Below are positions 49,715-62,246 of a stretch of 64,000 nucleotides of DNA, piece after piece; position 1 is the first letter of the stretch; each line of letters begins with the position of its first letter. The position numbers were made by a program, and so were the translations under genes. The notes under the pieces are model-generated. The model ran no database searches, was not told where the DNA came from, and saw nothing but the letters and a program-made list of their open reading frames with translations. Origin of the DNA: Daphnia carinata (Eukaryota > Arthropoda > Branchiopoda > Diplostraca > Daphniidae); contig NC_081335.1 of assembly GCF_022539665.2 (NCBI RefSeq), forward strand, positions 4,774,001 through 4,838,000, in the 5' to 3' direction.

Positions 49715-49993
49715 TCGGAAATTTTGCCTGTGTGCCAAGATTTCTTTCCAGCTTTGGATGTTTTTGCCACTAAAGTAGCGGCGCTGCAAACTCGATCGCC
49801 ACGGCCAAACCTGTGACCATTAGCACCACATGTCCGATCACTGCGACTAAATTTCAACCCAAGACCACCGCTTCAACACGTACCACGACAAAGTGTCTCT
49901 GTACCTGAGGATAGACGAAGTGCGTTTTAAATGGTTAGCAGCCGATCTCGACATGTTCATCCCGACTATGTACATTCAAATTCAAGGAAATTT
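49715..49993 (+). pseudogene. Carboxypeptidase terminal-exon fragment
   Basis: The fragment reads [20 protein letters not shown] like exon 8 of array genes 1 and 2. A deletion then removes the Cys-Cys segment and shifts frame. The remaining Thr-rich codons still match, and the tail KCSCTCG has become KCLCT followed by a stop. Sequence after the stop also matches the 3' flank of genes 1 and 2 (TTTAAATGG...CCGA...CGACATGTTC). No start, propeptide or catalytic exons accompany it. Confidence 0.85.
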
Positions 49994-50941
49994 CATTGGT
50001 ATAAATAAATACGAAATTCACGAATTCACGTTGTAATTTGTAATCGACATTTATCGTGTAAAATTCTAGTTTTATGATAACGCAAGTCTAGTAGACTTGA
50101 ACAGAATTTCTTGAACCATAAACTGAACCATAAACAGGCTGACTGAATATCGCAATCTGTTTGTAGATTGATCTTCTACCTTCGACGCTGTAAGTGCATA
50201 AGGCACGGCCGATACCGACTAGTCCAGTTAGATTTCCTGGACCTGCGGCTGAATATTTGACTTGTCCTTATTGTGTAGTTAGAGTTGGTAACCATTGTAA
50301 CCATTAAGTATTGTTTGCCATTCATACTGTGGGGTCGTAGAAATGTGAGTAGCATGTCTGGATGACCTAGGTGAACAAATTAGGCAACTTTAAAGTTGTT
50401 TTATTTCTCGTGAACGCAAAAGGAATTGTGACCTACACTTTACATCCTTTAGCAATTTCCACGTTTTAACAATGTAGGCGTTCCGTGGTTCGTGCGTAAA
50501 ATAAAAATGGAGCCGCGGTTCCATTTTGCCAGACACCGTGCGGTATACACGGCGCGACTCAATCACGAAGTGTTTTATTAACCAACAGCTATAGGCTAAT
50601 AAAGAAAAAGCTTGGGTTAATCCATATATTTATTGGCAATAAAAAGCGTCAAAATGAAGACAAATCTTAGAAAGGAACAACGGAACATTTATAGTCGAAA
50701 ACTCTGAACAGGTACATGTAATAAGCCACAGTAAAGAACTGTGTGCTAGAATCTGTGAATTGTAAGTGTACACTCTTTCCCACTCCATTCAATCATGGCT
50801 AGAGCAAAAAGCAAAGGCAAAAAGAATGAAATAGAAGTAGGAATGTGGGTCATAATCGTTTGGGCCGGTACACCAATAAAAACATCGGCCAACAGGTAAA
50901 GTGCCGCACATAAAAATTGGGTCAAACGACACTTGCCTCTT
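49994..50941 (+). other. Intergenic stretch before carboxypeptidase gene 3
   Basis: No homology to the array genes was seen. A short open frame at 50796-50900 (MARAKSKGKKNEIEVGMWV and on) ends at a stop next to a GTAAAG donor-like site. It is too short and too isolated to call. Confidence 0.5.
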
Positions 50942-50947
50942 TATAAA
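50942..50947 (+). promoter_or_regulatory. TATA box of carboxypeptidase gene 3
   Basis: TATAAA in the context CTTTATAAAGCGG, 175 bases before the ATG. Its flanks do not resemble the upstream element of genes 1 and 2. Confidence 0.5.
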
Positions 50948-51121
50948 GCGGCCAACAGCGTCGAGCGCACACATGTCGTTCTATCACTGCGAAAAAAAAT
51001 TCCTTCGTCAGCGCGCCTTACTAGATATTCCTAAAGGTTATATCAATTTATTTCAAATAGAATTTTATTTTAAAATACACATCTTGACACAGTACGTGAA
51101 TTAGAGCCCCACTATTCCGCC

Positions 51122-53022
51122 ATGCACTTGCTATTTGCTTGGCTAGTTTTGGGTTGTTCATTTTGCTTTGGCCAAGCTGCGCCAATAAACGATGAGGACT
51201 TTGTATCTTACTCGGGATTCCAAGTCTGGAAAATAAGGACCTGTTCGAACGAAGAAGATCAGTTCGCCTTGCAGATGATACGGCATTACAGTAAGAACAG
51301 CGGGACTTCTATTTCAAATTTCACAAAACTACTATTATCAATCCCATTTTTGTGAATGTGTGTTGTAATGCTAGAATTCGAAGCGTGGAAAAATAGTGAT
51401 GCAATCGACGCCCCGATTGGCGTTCTAATACCACCACATTTTCTAGAGGAAATGAAACGGAAATTGGCAGCAATCAACATCACCTACGAAGTCGAAATCA
51501 GCGACTTGCAGAACGCCATCAACGATGAAAACCCGATCATCAATGTCAGCACAATTACTACTAAAATGGGTACGTCCTTTGCATTATTTCTTATGTACTT
51601 TTTTCTTTTGTTAAGGCCAAGGATCAGAAGCAAATATTAAACAGGTCAATGGAATTGTAACACTATACTGTTAGGAAATGAATGAAATCGTAACTTGCAT
51701 TTCAATGTGTTGTACCGTACGTTAATAATAGCTCACAACATGGATTGGACCAGCTACCACAGACTAGACGACATTTACGGCTACCTCAGGTACCTGGCTG
51801 ACACCTACCCGAATCTTGTGCGGTTAATTGACATCGGTACTTCGTACGAAGATCGCCCACTCTACGTTGTCCGAATTTCTAATTCACCGACAGCCGACAC
51901 GCAGCCGGCCGTTTGGATAGATGGAGGTATGCAATATTATCTTTATCCATTTGAAAGAGAGAATTCAATTTTATAATGAGAGTATATATTTTTCTTCTTT
52001 GGAACATCAACGCTAAGGAATTCACGCTCGTGAATGGATTTCACCCGCGCTGGCTACCTACATTCTCCATCAGCTTGTCGAAGAACCGACAAACGCTGGG
52101 CTATTGCTCAACGTTGATTGGTATATTATGCCCGTTATGAATCCCGACGGTACGTTGTTTAACTCCATTTAAAAATAAATACCGAGGTCAAGAAATGAAC
52201 GGAGTCCGTGTAATTATTCTTTAAAACAAAACAAAAGGCTACGAGTACACGCACACGAAGAATCGCCTTTGGAGGAAAACTCGGTCTAAAACATCGTCGA
52301 AAAAATGTCGTGGTGTGGACGCAAACAGGAACTTTGGTTACAAGGTACTCAACGAATCCTCTCTGATTCATGTTCGTTTATTGTTGGGCTTCATTGGACT
52401 TATAGTGGGGTGGCGCTGGATCAAGCAGAGACCCTTGCGCCATCAAGTTCAGAGGTTCCAACGCTTTCTCAGAGCCGGAGACGTTGGCCACTTCAAATTT
52501 CATCACTGAAAAATCGAAACAAATCAAAGTAAAGGCCTAATTCACATATTTCGTTCATTTCTTCTTGGCTATACGCTTTAATGTTTTATACTTGATCAAC
52601 GACCAGCTTTATTTGACGCTGCACAGCTTCGGTCAAGTTTTTCTGCTTCCATGGGGTGATTCCGTCGCTTACCCTTCTGATTACGACGAGATGAAAGCCC
52701 TCGCTAAAAATGCTGCGTCTAAATTCAAACGCTATAAATACAGAGTCGGAAACTTGGCCGCCGTTCTCTATCGAGCTTCAGGTACGAGCATATCGATCTC
52801 TCCTCCGTTTTGCGACATCTGATCAATTAGAGTTATGTTTCCGTTTACGCAGGAAACTCGGCAGACTGGGCGAAATCAATCGGCATTGATTATAGTTACA
52901 CGGTAGAGCTGCCCGCTAAAGATTTCATCCTACCTTCATCGAGAATCTTGCCAGTGAGTCAAGACTTCTTTCCCGCTTTGGAAGTCTTTGCTGCTAAAGT
53001 TGCCACCCTTAACGTTACGTAA
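51122..53022 (+). CDS. M14 zinc carboxypeptidase zymogen without Asp255 (array gene 3)
   Basis: Eight coding exons: 51122-51290, 51375-51569, 51732-51926, 52018-52149, 52238-52344, 52406-52528, 52607-52781, 52853-53022 (421 residues). Exons 2-7 have the same lengths as in all other array genes. It has a signal peptide (MHLLFAWLVLGCSFCFG), a propeptide, then a catalytic domain starting near MDWTSYHRLDDIY. Catalytic residues are present: IHAREW, WRKTRS, DANRNF, LHSFGQ, VLYRASG and YSYTVELPA. Position 255 is Ala (GNSADW), so the S1' pocket should not favour basic residues; a carboxypeptidase A-like or other specificity is inferred. The protein ends soon after FPALEVFAAKVATLNVT and has no Thr-rich tail. 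It is secreted, likely digestive. Confidence 0.95.
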
Positions 53023-53087
53023 TTTGATGCAGGGCTGAGTATAATTAAACATTTTTGGAACTTAGATTTTCCTACGTGTGTTCGTGC

Positions 53088-53093
53088 AATAAA
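53088..53093 (+). terminator. AATAAA polyadenylation signal, carboxypeptidase gene 3
   Basis: AATAAA 66 bases after the stop codon. Confidence 0.6.
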
Positions 53094-54026
53094 ATAAGGC
53101 TAATCTAATTTCTACGGAACGCCATTCGACGACCATGAGATGATCCTTGATGCCTGGTTTACCATTTATTTCGGTAGCTTTATAGATATTCTGCATCGGT
53201 ACAAGACTGTAGACAAAACCGCGTACCAACGTCTGCATGAGAGATGTTCGTTTTCTATTTCTATTTATGAACTTCACCAGTAAAGGGACGTTGGGATGTC
53301 TGAGCAAATTAAGCTAAATCTACATCGATATAGTATACATTGGCTCTAGTTAGCCAGGCCACGCATTGTGTACACAAAGTATCCTAATAATAGTACAGAG
53401 CTGATTGGTCATAAAAAGAGAACCAGCAACACTATTTGAATAGGTATGCAGATGTTATTTACTAATGCTACTCAATTCTGCAACGCCAAGTCCACATAGA
53501 TGCGCACACACGAGTCCTTGTCAAAATCTGTTCCGAAAATCGCTTTGTTTTCACTTAGCATATAGTCGCACTCAACCAGAGGCTATTTTAGCATCTGTTC
53601 GTGCATCCTGTATTAGTCTACGGTGACCTACTCGTTACGATTGATTAGATTAAAGCAGATCGCTCGCTGCGTGAATATTCATTGTGCCCATTGCTGCCGG
53701 AACGCGTTGTTATCGTTTACGGCCTCTGTTGCGTTAGGTCACATATTCAAGGTAACTAGGCTCTTACTTGTTCCAAACAGAGGTAGATACGATTAAAGCC
53801 ACGTTAATGAATACATCTTCCTTTTTTGTTACACGATTATTTCAATAACTAAAGTTGCAAGTGCCTAATTGGTTAACAAATGCGAATGTTAGTTGTGGCA
53901 TGTAGCCATACGCTTGTTAATTATCATGGATATGTTTTTACATTCGTTTATCTTGTTGCACTGTAAGCAACGCATTTGAATCGAACATTAGCGTGTATTT
54001 CATTTAATTGTTCTCCACAATTAGAA
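53094..54026 (+). other. Intergenic stretch between carboxypeptidase genes 3 and 4
   Basis: No coding exon is supported. Near the right end a GTAAGC at about 53964 and an AG just before the ATG could bound a small 5' UTR intron. No TATA box was seen for gene 4. Confidence 0.5.
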
Positions 54027-55868
54027 ATGTCGGTGTTGTTCTCCGTGCTCACCCTGGGTTGCCTTTTGCTCGTCAATCAGGTAGCGTCAGAAGACAAAGC
54101 GGTCTCTTACTCAGGTTATCAGGTTTGGACAATTACGACTAGTTCGGAAGAAGAAAATCAGATCGTTTTGAACCTCAGACAAGTTTATGGTGAGTGACAC
54201 ACAGTTAAAGACATCAACAGACCCTCTGTCATATTCATTAACTTGAAAAAAACAAACAAAGGACTTGATGTATGGCAATGGCAAGAATCCACCAATGCCG
54301 CAACTGACGTCCTCGTTCCACCAAACATCTCCAGTGAATTGAAATTCAAGTTAAACGAGGCCAACATTTCTTACGTCGTTAAGATCGCAGATTTACAGTC
54401 CGCCATCAACGATGAAAACCCGAATGCCAGCTCCAGTTCACTCGGTACAAAAGCAGGTAACAATCCGGCATTATCCTCTAGCTAGAATTATTCTATTTTT
54501 ATACTTGATCGATTGATTTCGATTGATTTTTATCATTTCCAACTAACGTGTAACGTACACGTTTCTTTCCAATTGTTTCTGATGGCTCTGACAGCGCACA
54601 ATATGGACTGGACCAGCTATCACCGTCTAGACGACATCTATGGCTACCTGAATTACCTAGCCGTCACGTACCCAAATCTTGTCGAGCTGATCAATGTCGG
54701 CACGTCGTACGAGAATCGTTCGCTCTACCTTGTTCGCATCTCGAACGCAACGGCTCCCGATACTCAACCGGCCGTTTGGATCGACGGAGGTATCATCCAG
54801 AATCAACACGTATACCTTATATCGCACTGACTGTAATAAAGAGCAACGTGTTCTACGTTTAAGGATTTCACGCTAGAGAATGGATTTCGCCAGCACTTGC
54901 CACCTACATCATCCAGCAGATCGTCGAAGAACCGGCCAACGCCAAGCTTTTGAACAACATTGATTGGTACATCATGCCTGTCGTTAATCCTGATGGTAAT
55001 CGTATCAATTTGTCTTATAGCTTATCGAACATTCTTTAAGTAATGTTACCATGTTGTTCAAGGCTACGAATACTCGCACGTGAGGAGGCGTCTTTGGCGC
55101 AAAACTCGGTCGATGACAACGTCAGCCAGGTGCATTGGTGTTGACCCAAATCGTAACTTTGATTTCAAGGTGATCCGAATGTCCTAGCATTCCCAATGTC
55201 GTTTGTACCAAAAATTGACATTCATAAACATTGCGTAATCGATGGTCTATAGTGGGGAGGTGCAGGTTCGAGCAGCAATCCTTGTTCCGAGGTATTCAAA
55301 GGATCGAAAGCTTTTTCCGAAGTGGAAACTGTTGCCTACTCGCAGTATATTATGAGCAAATCTAAACAAATCAAAGTAAGTTAACTTGATTTTGGTTTAC
55401 CAATAACAAATTATTCACCTTACGTAACATATTTGCTTAGCTCTACCTGACGCTGCATAGTTGCGGCCAAAAACTGCTCATTCCTTGGGGTTACGATCGA
55501 GAATACCCGTCTAATTTCAACGACATGATGGAGCTTGGCCAATGCGCTGCTTCCAAATTCAAACTTTACAAGTACGGCGTTGGCAATAAAGTGGACCTTC
55601 TCTATCGCGCCGCAGGTACGAATGGTTCCATTCTTCTATCAATATAATCATCGGAACTCTATCTAACAAAAATAAAAAATAATGATTAATTATATTAACA
55701 GGTAACGCCGCAGATTGGGCCAAGTCAATTGGCATCGAGTACGTGTACACCGTCGAACTTCCTACCACGTCGTTCATCGTACCGGCCTACAACATTTTGC
55801 CAATAACTCGAGATTTCTTTCCTGCCATCGATGTCTTTGCTACTAAAATAGCCACCCTCACAGTTTAA
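54027..55868 (+). CDS. M14 zinc carboxypeptidase zymogen without Asp255 (array gene 4)
   Basis: Eight coding exons: 54027-54189, 54262-54456, 54595-54789, 54864-54995, 55063-55169, 55253-55375, 55441-55615, 55702-55868 (418 residues). It has a signal peptide (MSVLFSVLTLGCLLLVNQVA), a propeptide and a catalytic domain starting near MDWTSYHRLDDIY. Key residues are FHAREW, WRKTRS, DPNRNF, LHSCGQ, LLYRAAG and YVYTVELPT. Position 255 is Ala (GNAADW), as in gene 3. It ends shortly after FPAIDVFATKIATLTV with no Thr-rich tail. Two extra cysteines in exon 7 (HSCGQ and GQCAASKF) are absent from the other three and could form a private disulfide. Probably secreted and digestive; substrate preference is open. 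Confidence 0.95.
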
Positions 55869-58249
55869 ATGTTCTCCCTTCCTTTTTTAACATTTGCCCA
55901 TCACCTTTTTTGTGAGGTCTTATTGATTGACAATGCGCTCTTCCTTTTGAATTGACATACAATACACGTAAGCAAAGCTACAGTAATAAGGTTTTGGTTT
56001 TCTTTACCTCACATGAATAGTTCCTAATAGTTCATCAACGATTTCATGAATGAGCGAAAAAGTCGGGCTCACATTTTGTCGGGCTTAAGTTTTGTAACTT
56101 GGAATTCGACGAAACCTAACCTGTTATAACAAAGCAGTTTTAACGCAACCATAGTCAACGAAAATAACAGAAAAACTTTTTATACTAACCATCAGCAAAT
56201 AAACGTTGAACGCTCCCACACATTCAAATAAATTGGAATCCAAAAGCGCCTAAGAACTGTAACGTTCTAAATAAAAAAAAAAAAAATCAATCATTATAAG
56301 TCATTTATAAAACTGCTTACTTACCGTCATCTCCTCCGTTTCTTTTCCTCTAAAATTGCAGTCAAGGGAAGGGCTTCCAATTAGGGCGTCACTTTGAATC
56401 GCCTTCAAATAGCTGGTGGTTGACTCGACGTAGCGCGTACGATAGCGCCGATCCCGTTTCATTACAAGGAATTTTTTTTTTAAGAAATCACTATCATTTA
56501 TCGCTGCGGCAAACCTTAAGAAAACGTTTGATTGGATTTGTGGCCGTGTCTATCGACAAATCTGACGCAGAGAAATAAAAGACACGGAGAAAAGTGGCGA
56601 AGAGAATGGCTCTGGCCACACTGTATTTTGATTGCTCGTAGAACTTCAGTGCAAGTCTAACTGTATAGCCGATTCTGCTATAAAACGTAATAGGAGCCAA
56701 TCTCAACTGTCAAAAGAAAAAGTAAAAAAAAAAAAAAAAAGAAAAGAAAAACTGCGATTGGCTGATGGAAGTGAATTGCCCACGTCCGGTTGTTCCACGT
56801 TCACTGACCCGCGTCTAACTGGCAAGCCACTTTTCGTGACCGAGTTTCAGGCTATAATGAGAATTGACGTCAATTTCCTGTAGACGGCAACCCTCTCCTT
56901 TTTTTTTTTCATGTTTAACCGCACGGCTGGCTGAAGATATATAAAAAAAGGTATGGGGAAATTCTCATTCCATGTATACAATTTGCTATTTGGGTGAGCA
57001 AATTGCAATTCGATTGCTTCCTCCCAACTTAACAGGAAACCTGAGAATGAGTTTGCAATGAGTTGCCTTGTCTGAAAACATTTCGGCTGTCATGTCGTTG
57101 GTTTGAATTGCGTTCCATCATCACACATGAAACGAACCAATTGACAAAAACTTGTGTACATTCGCTAATTCGCAATTGATTATACTTTAGTCAGCCAAAT
57201 GGCTCCGGCAAACGCCTTCCAATGTAAAAATTCCATTAGCCATGAACTTAATTTTGATTAGTTGATGTTTTTTTTTGTAGCCATGGCAAAACACATTCAT
57301 TGTTGGGGCGCCATATTTCTTACGTTAATACGTCATATATCTAAAGCGAGAAAATGAACACAATATTAAGAAAACCAAAAACAAGAGTGAAAGTAACGTA
57401 TTTTGTTTTTTTTTTTTTTTTTTTTTTTCGTTTTTTTTTTTTGTTTCGTGACTTCATTTTTGCGTTATAATGCAATCGTTTTCTTGCAAAGCGTTGTATT
57501 GGCATCTGGTAGGCGATTATTTTTTGTAATTTTTTTTCCAAAAAAGATTCCAGCTGTAAATGGTACTTAAAGATTTTTTTCTGTTAAACAGTATAGCACT
57601 TACACGATCCACGCTCTCATGAATGAAGAAAAAAAAAAAAAAATGTCAGTGCCATTGCGGGGAGGGAAATAAAAGAAGGAGAGAGAAAAAAAAATTGTGT
57701 CTTGAGATCTACATACGATTTTCTTCTTTTTGTTTCATCTTTGTCGTGATCCTTTTCTTTCTTTTTTTTTTTTCTTTGTCTCTTTGTGAAATTCTGCAAA
57801 AAAAAAGGTAAAATACAATATACTTGTGGAATAGCGGGCATATATAGAGTATAACAATTTTTTTCATGTTTCGGGATGAATAATCAGGAGCAAAGGGGCT
57901 GGCGTGTTTCGTCTCCTTTTTTGTGTTTGTTCGTGTCGGGTGAGAAGAATGCGAAAGGATCAGGAAGAGATAGATAGAGAAAGAGAGATATTGGATTGAA
58001 AAAAAAAAAAATTTAGAAATTTCATCCGCAACAGGATATATTATAGATAAATGGTCGCGCAATATATATAAGTTATAAGAGGAAATATGATGATCAAAGG
58101 GAGAGAGGGAACTTTTTGTTTTATCCTTTTTTTTTTTGTCTTCTTTGTATTTTATATATTTTTTTTTGTGTGTTATTTGTAATTTTTTTAAATTTCATTT
58201 TATTTGCTTATATAATGTACTTAGAAAATTAAAATCTCAAATGGGAGGG

Positions 58250-58254
58250 AGAGA

Positions 58255-58286
<32 letters not shown>

Positions 58287-58288
58287 AG
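58250..58288. repeat. (GA)n microsatellite
   Basis: An almost pure GA run with one C interruption in the presumed CELF 3' UTR. Confidence 0.9.
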
Positions 58289-59867
58289 AGAAGAAAAAAT
58301 ATATAAAGGAAGAGGAGGAGGCAGAGCAAAAATACCGGACGCGGCGGCGGCGGGGAGCAGGGGAGACAAAATGTTAATAAATGCGTTCCAAATTTGGATA
58401 TCAAATATAGAACTCGGATTTCATCTTCTTTGTTGAAGTACACAACGATTTTCTTTTTTTTTTTTTTTTTTTTGAAATATTTCATTTTGGCGCCATCGTC
58501 TTATTTAATTCTTTTGTTTTGTTTTTTTTTTGAATTGGCGCTTCGTTTTTGGAAAATAGATTAATCAAATCCTCTTTAGAGTCGTGCGCTGCGATGGAGT
58601 AAAAAAAAAAAAAAAAGGAATGATGAACGTTATCTTCAGAAGAAAAAGAAGTATGAAAAAGATCTTTCAAAATAATGGGCTTCAGCTGCAATTAAGAAGG
58701 GCATTTTGCCTATTTGTATTGTTTTTTTTGTTTTTTTAATCCCTCTCGAAACATGATGTATTATACTGTGTTAATGATGCGATAAGTGAAAAACGAAAAA
58801 AAACAAAACATACTACCTACTCGATCAGCGCATTTGAATATGAAATCAAAAAATAATTTCTCGAATCAAATAGATAAATAAAAAAAAAAATGAATTTGCG
58901 ACTAGACAAAAGTTTCAATTTAAAAAAAAAAAAATTTGGTTAAGTATATCGGATGATTTCAATCAATGATTCGCTTGGCTAATGACTTCATCTTTCCTTT
59001 TTTTTTTATGTTTTTATGTTTTTTTTTTTATGTTTTTTCTTCTTATGTCCTACATTAGCGTAAAAATGATACAGGGTCACTGGGGAAATTGGTTATATGG
59101 TGAACGAGAATGAACGCGATATAAAGAGCATCAAGAATTCATTTGTCCCATTTGCCGTCTGGGCTATTTAGAAATTACGGGTTGAATTGGCGGCGAAAGG
59201 GAAAAGGGGGGGGGGGAGGTTGGTTTGCGGGACCGAGAAGGTGTGGCAAACAAGGGAAGGATATATAAAAGAAGGGGGCAATGGGGGAGATTCATATATA
59301 ATCGATGGCACTGCAACGTTCTATTAGATCAATGAAAATAACGCCTTCATTTGGGCCTAAGTATTGGGGGATCAAGAGCTAAATGAGAAATGACATAAAA
59401 ACTTGTTATGTTTTTCACGTTATGGGTTTTTCTTTTTCTTTTCTTTTTTTTTTTTTTTTGTTCAATTCAGCCAAGCTCGCAAGCTTTTTGTGCTCGTCAA
59501 ACACAACAAAAACGATCGAAAATAGCGGTAGCTTCCAAAAACAAAAAAAACAAAAAAACAAAAAAAAATTCTCTTGATTTTATCGAAATTTTGAAAATGA
59601 ACGTATTTCGGGAATGAACTAACATTTTAATTTCTTTTTTTTTTTTTTTTAAATTTTTTATGATCGTTTTCGAAAAAAAAAAAAAAATGTGCTGGGTTTC
59701 AAATTTGGACCGCGATCGATCCATTTATCGCACGATTTTCCTTTTTTAAAGCTCTTTCCTTTCAAAAGAGAAATAAACTAACTTTCTTTTTCTATAAAGT
59801 ATACGACAGTTCGCATTTTTAGACCAAGTCGATTAATGATGGGGCAAACTTCCGCTGAAGAAGGTGC

Positions 59868-59898
<31 letters not shown>

Positions 59899-60538
59899 GA
59901 AAAGGTCTGGAGAGATTACAAGTTGACACGAAAGGAGAACTCGTCGTTAAAAACTAAAACATTTTCTTTTTCTTTGGCTGATGGCGGACGTCAAAGTCTG
60001 TCCTGAATTTCTCTTTTTGGAGATTGGGGAATCGGAAGGGATAAGAAGTTTTTCTTTAAATAAGAAGAGATTTAAAAAATCAACGGGAAAAACACGAGAT
60101 TTCGCAATATAAAAAAAAAAAAAAGGTATCAACACTTGCGTCACAAAGCCGCAGGATTACCGGCATTCGCCCACTTCAATGACTTGATCAATATTCAATT
60201 CAAAGAAATAAAAAATGTTTCACATTTGAATTGTAGATGGGAGAGAGCAAGGGGGAATATTTTCATTCAACAATTCAACCACACACGAGAGTATTTTTAA
60301 TGATATAGGTTGTTTTTTTTTGGGGGGGGGGGGAGGGGTAGGACAGGCCGAGAGCAGATATAGTTGGGAGGAGGGGTAGGCGCGTACAAGAGAGATAGCG
60401 CTATTCAAAAATCAAAATCAAAATGGAAACTACAATTTTGACTAAACAAAATGATTGAGGAATGGTAAATTATCATATCAGACCCGAATTTTGGTTTTAG
60501 TTTTGATCAAAGTGTTTTCCATCCACTTTGAACAATGT

Positions 60539-60567
60539 GGGGGGGGGGGGGGGGGGGGGGGGGGGGG
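60539..60567. repeat. Poly(G) run of 29
   Basis: Twenty-nine consecutive G on the plus strand, the longest single-base G/C run in the window. In a minus-strand CELF transcript it would be a C29 tract. The exact length is uncertain because such runs are hard to sequence. Confidence 0.85.
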
Positions 60568-61040
60568 ATGAGATAGTGAGATCAAATTGTGACACAACTG
60601 ACTAGAATTTGTTATTTCAAGCTTTGGCTCCAAAACGTTTTGTTGATGTTCATCCTGTCAGCATCGATGTAAAAAAAACAAAAAAAAAAAAATATATATG
60701 TTAAACCTGCAATACAAGTAGAGAATAACAGCATAATTGTATCAGCGTGATCTTCTTTTGTTGTCCTTTTTAATTTTAAATGACTAAAAAAAAAAAACAT
60801 CTTGATTTTCATCATCGACGATCATCGATCGATGTCGTAGACGCTGTTCGACTTTCATCGCGGAATGCCACACGAAAAGGTACGATGCGAATGTTGTTCA
60901 CGTATAAAACGGGTTCAATTGCAGGATGTTGATGAGAAATGTTAATCTCTTTCTCCTTCCATTTGTTGATTCCAAAAAAAAAAAAAAAAAGAAAGAGAAG
61001 AAACTCGATCACTTTGTTTGAGACGAATCAACAGTCGCGT

Positions 61041-61054
61041 AACACACACACACA
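61041..61054 (-). repeat. (AC)7, which is (UG)7 in the CELF transcript sense
   Basis: Seven AC units on the plus strand. In minus-strand RNA they give a GU-rich element, the sequence class bound by CELF proteins. Confidence 0.7.
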
Positions 61055-62246
61055 TGAACGGTTCGTCTTCTTTTCTTCCAAATCACATTTCTCTTGCCAG
61101 CACAAAAACGAGTCTCAAAATGGATTTCTTCTTGTGTGTCTTGTGTCTGTGTGTGCAGGACGTTTTACGTACAAAATCCACCATCGCACTAAATTGAAGA
61201 CGTTGATTTCTTCATTGATTATTTATTTTTTATTTTTTTCTGTTCCTATTCTTTGGCAAAGTTTGGTCAAACACTTTCCTTTTTCCCGTTCTTCTTTTCG
61301 TCCCGCAATTCTCTCTTTCTTCAACCCCTCCCCCACACGAAAGTCCTTCTCTCTATTTGCTTTGCTTTTTTTTTTTTCTTTCTTTCTCGACGTGCTACAA
61401 AGGCAAGTCACGCGCGTGTCCCGAGCGCTGAGCAGAGAAAAGCCGGAGATTTATGTTTGGGTGGGTTGTTTGTTTTCAAAGATATTTGTGGGGGGGGGGG
61501 GAAAAAGAGAGAGAGAGAGAAGCAGGATTTGGATTGCCATGGAATTTCGAACGCCAAGAAGAAGAGGAGGAATACAAGAGAGGGGCATAAAAGACAAGAA
61601 AGAACTGCAGAATTCTTTGGTTCGTTATTGTCGTAAAACTGGCGTGTTATAAGACGAACCGTCTCCTTCTTCGAGAAACAAAAGAGCCCGCAGAGGGGGA
61701 TGAGCGGAGAGATGTTCAAGTTGTGTGACTGTTGCCGGAAACTGTCGTCGTACTTCCTTGTCTCCATGAAGACGCGAATTCAAAGGGGGGGGGGGGGGGG
61801 AAATAATAATAATAAAAAATGGACACACGTCCCGTGACCATCGATTTGTTTGGTTTTTGTTAAGATTTCCGCACAGCACATCCACTGTCCCGCCATTGTT
61901 CCAAGCGTTCCACTTGCGTCCAACTCGGACACGTCAACACGAGACATACGAAATTTCCACAGTGTTTTTTTTTTTTTCTCTTTCCTTCTCAGCCTGTGGT
62001 TGCAAAGAATAAAAACAGAAAACAAAAGCCAATGAATAATTGAAAACGTGCCAACGATCGATCGCCTATGGAACAGGAGATATTGATATTTTTTTTTTTT
62101 TTTCATTTCCATTACCTGTTCCAAATGATACGTTTTTTTTTTTTTCAATGCAATTGTTTTGTAATGCATTTTGTTATAGTTTGTCCGCTTGCTCTAATGA
62201 TCTTTGTATGTGTGTTTGTGTTTGTGTGTGTGTAGGGATGAATAGA

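Larger units (their letters stand above)
55869..62246 (-). other. Presumed long 3' UTR of the CELF gene plus intergenic sequence
   Basis: Up to about 56900 this is probably intergenic, including the 3' UTR of carboxypeptidase gene 4. From there to 62246 the sequence is extremely low in complexity: poly(A), poly(T), a GA microsatellite and five long G-runs on the plus strand. On the minus strand it follows directly on the CELF stop codon, and long 3' UTRs are common in CELF genes, so most of it may be transcribed. The 3' end cannot be placed. No open frame here looks like a real protein. Confidence 0.45.

Noticed and set aside
50796-50900. Short open frame MARAKSKGKKNEIEVG... before carboxypeptidase gene 3
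   Set aside because: Only 34 codons, isolated, with no conserved partner or promoter; probably chance.
60939-61652. A 237-codon open frame on the plus strand
   Set aside because: Built from homopolymers and GA runs, and opposite to the presumed CELF 3' UTR. No domain and no conserved features.
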